From contig JADJNW010000003.1 of NCBI GenBank assembly GCA_016714085.1, positions 62,001-126,000 of the forward strand: a stretch of 64,000 nucleotides of DNA, read 5' to 3'. Under the pieces are notes generated by a model that was not told the DNA's origin, searched no databases, and saw nothing but the letters and a program-made list of their open reading frames with translations. Position 1 is the stretch's first letter. The number at the start of each line of letters is the position of its first letter. This document shows positions 63,310 to 64,000 of this stretch, piece after piece. Both the position numbers and the translations under genes were made by a program. This DNA is from Saprospiraceae bacterium (GTDB lineage Bacteria > Bacteroidota > Bacteroidia > Chitinophagales > Saprospiraceae).

Positions 63310-64000
63310 ATTATTCAATAAAAAAAAAATATTTTTCAAAAAAATATTTTTTTTAAAATTTGTATTTTTTTAAAAAATATAATATTTTTAAAAAAAAAAA
63401 TTTGTTTTCCCCCCCCCGGGAGAAAAAAATTCCAAAACCCCCCCCCCCCCCCCCCCGAGAAAAAATTCCCCCCCCCCCCTTCCCCGGGGGGGGGGGGGGG
63501 AGTTTTTTTTTTTTTTTTGTGGGGGGGGGGGGGGGGGGTTTTTTTTTTCCCCCCCCCCCCCGCCGGGGGGGGCCCCGGTTGTGGGGGGGGGTGTTTTTTC
63601 GGGGGTTTTCCCTTGGGGGGGGGGGGGGGAAAAAAAAAACCCCCCGGTTCCCCCCCCTGTTTTTTTGTGGGGGGGGCCCGCCGCCCCCGGGCCCTGGGGG
63701 TGGGGGGGGGGCGGGGTTTTTTCTTTTCTTTCCCCCCCCACCAAAAAAAAAATTTTTTTTTTTTTTGGGGGCGCCCCCCACCCACCCAAGGGGGGAAAAT
63801 TTTCCCCCCCGAAGGAAAAATTTTTTCCTTTTTTCCCCCCCCGCGCCCCCCCCCCCCCCCCCCGCCTCCCGGGAAGCCCGGGCCGGGGGGCGGGGGGAGG
63901 GGGGGGGTTCTCCCCCCCTTCCCTTTTTTTGGGGGGGGGGTTTCTTTTTTTCGGTTTTTTTTTTTTTTCCCCCGCCCCGCAGGGCCCCGCCCCCCCCCCG
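63310..64000. other. homopolymer noise, probable assembly artefact
   Basis: From about 63,320 the sequence turns into runs of A, T, C and G of 5-20 nt with almost no other structure. Composition changes abruptly from the moderate GC of the gene before it. No codon structure or repeat unit is visible. This is what failed or compressed base calling looks like; no feature should be called here. Confidence 0.9.

Noticed and set aside
63336..63789. Pro/Gly/Lys-rich frames of 130-150 codons
   Set aside because: Created by homopolymer runs in the artefactual end sequence.

Overview
The window is almost certainly chromosomal DNA of a member of the Bacteroidota. The reasons are type IX secretion (T9SS) C-terminal sorting domains on three large secreted proteins, SprB-type repeats, a TPR/PD40/OmpA lipoprotein, DUF5686 and DUF2807 proteins, and promoters of the Bacteroidota form (TTTG, about 19 nt, TAnnTTTG). 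The gene mix (giant SprB protein, cohesin/dockerin-like surface protein, families of helical proteins of unknown function) looks most like Saprospiria, but that placement is an inference. No rRNA, tRNA, CRISPR array, phage or insertion sequence was recognised.

Layout. 1-2.5 kb: a minus-strand run of ECF sigma factor, frameshifted membrane-anchored putative anti-sigma factor and a GIN-domain surface protein. 2.6-16.6 kb: housekeeping and metabolism on both strands: lysA, a lipoprotein histidine phosphatase, a frameshifted subtilase with a T9SS tail, a frameshifted helical-backbone metal/cobalamin receptor, a YegP-like protein, an outer-membrane protein coupled to an FMN 2-hydroxyacid oxidase, a ketoacyl-ACP synthase III, a TPR-SH3 protein, and a leuS with many lesions. 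16.8-29.4 kb: a surface block with a giant SprB-repeat adhesin (+), facing an OmpA lipoprotein, a PorE-like lipoprotein and a cohesin/dockerin-like protein (-). 29.5-41 kb: an uncharacterised helical protein, D-aminoacylase, an HTTM membrane protein with a small partner, TrpB2, and an L-sugar mutarotase next to a GH95 alpha-L-fucosidase. 41.2-46.3 kb: a minus-strand run hemE, accD, lipoprotein RidA, rocD, 3'-5' exonuclease. 46.5-54.1 kb (+): tandem dicarboxylate symporters, a hypothetical, a TlpA-like lipoprotein and a TIR-like/TPR/short-chain-dehydrogenase fusion split by one frameshift. 54.1-58.8 kb (-): recQ, DUF6090 protein, an unknown and a glycosyltransferase. 59-63.3 kb (+): a second helical unknown and a DUF5686 protein. 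63.31-64.0 kb is homopolymer noise, not credible genomic sequence.

Two themes run across the window. First, five genes are interrupted by 1-nt indels, mostly in short homopolymers, and leuS carries several lesions; with the noise at the right end this points to consensus errors more than to biology. Second, gene boundaries carry short phased repeats that ordinary annotation misses: (NNNGGTGA)n octamer arrays starting at or running through stop codons at three loci, heptamer arrays next to lysA and rocD, a 21-bp-period array of twelve exactly spaced units between two convergent genes, and a palindromic element inserted in frame in leuS. Together with the TIR-TPR-SDR fusion these are the most promising undescribed features.
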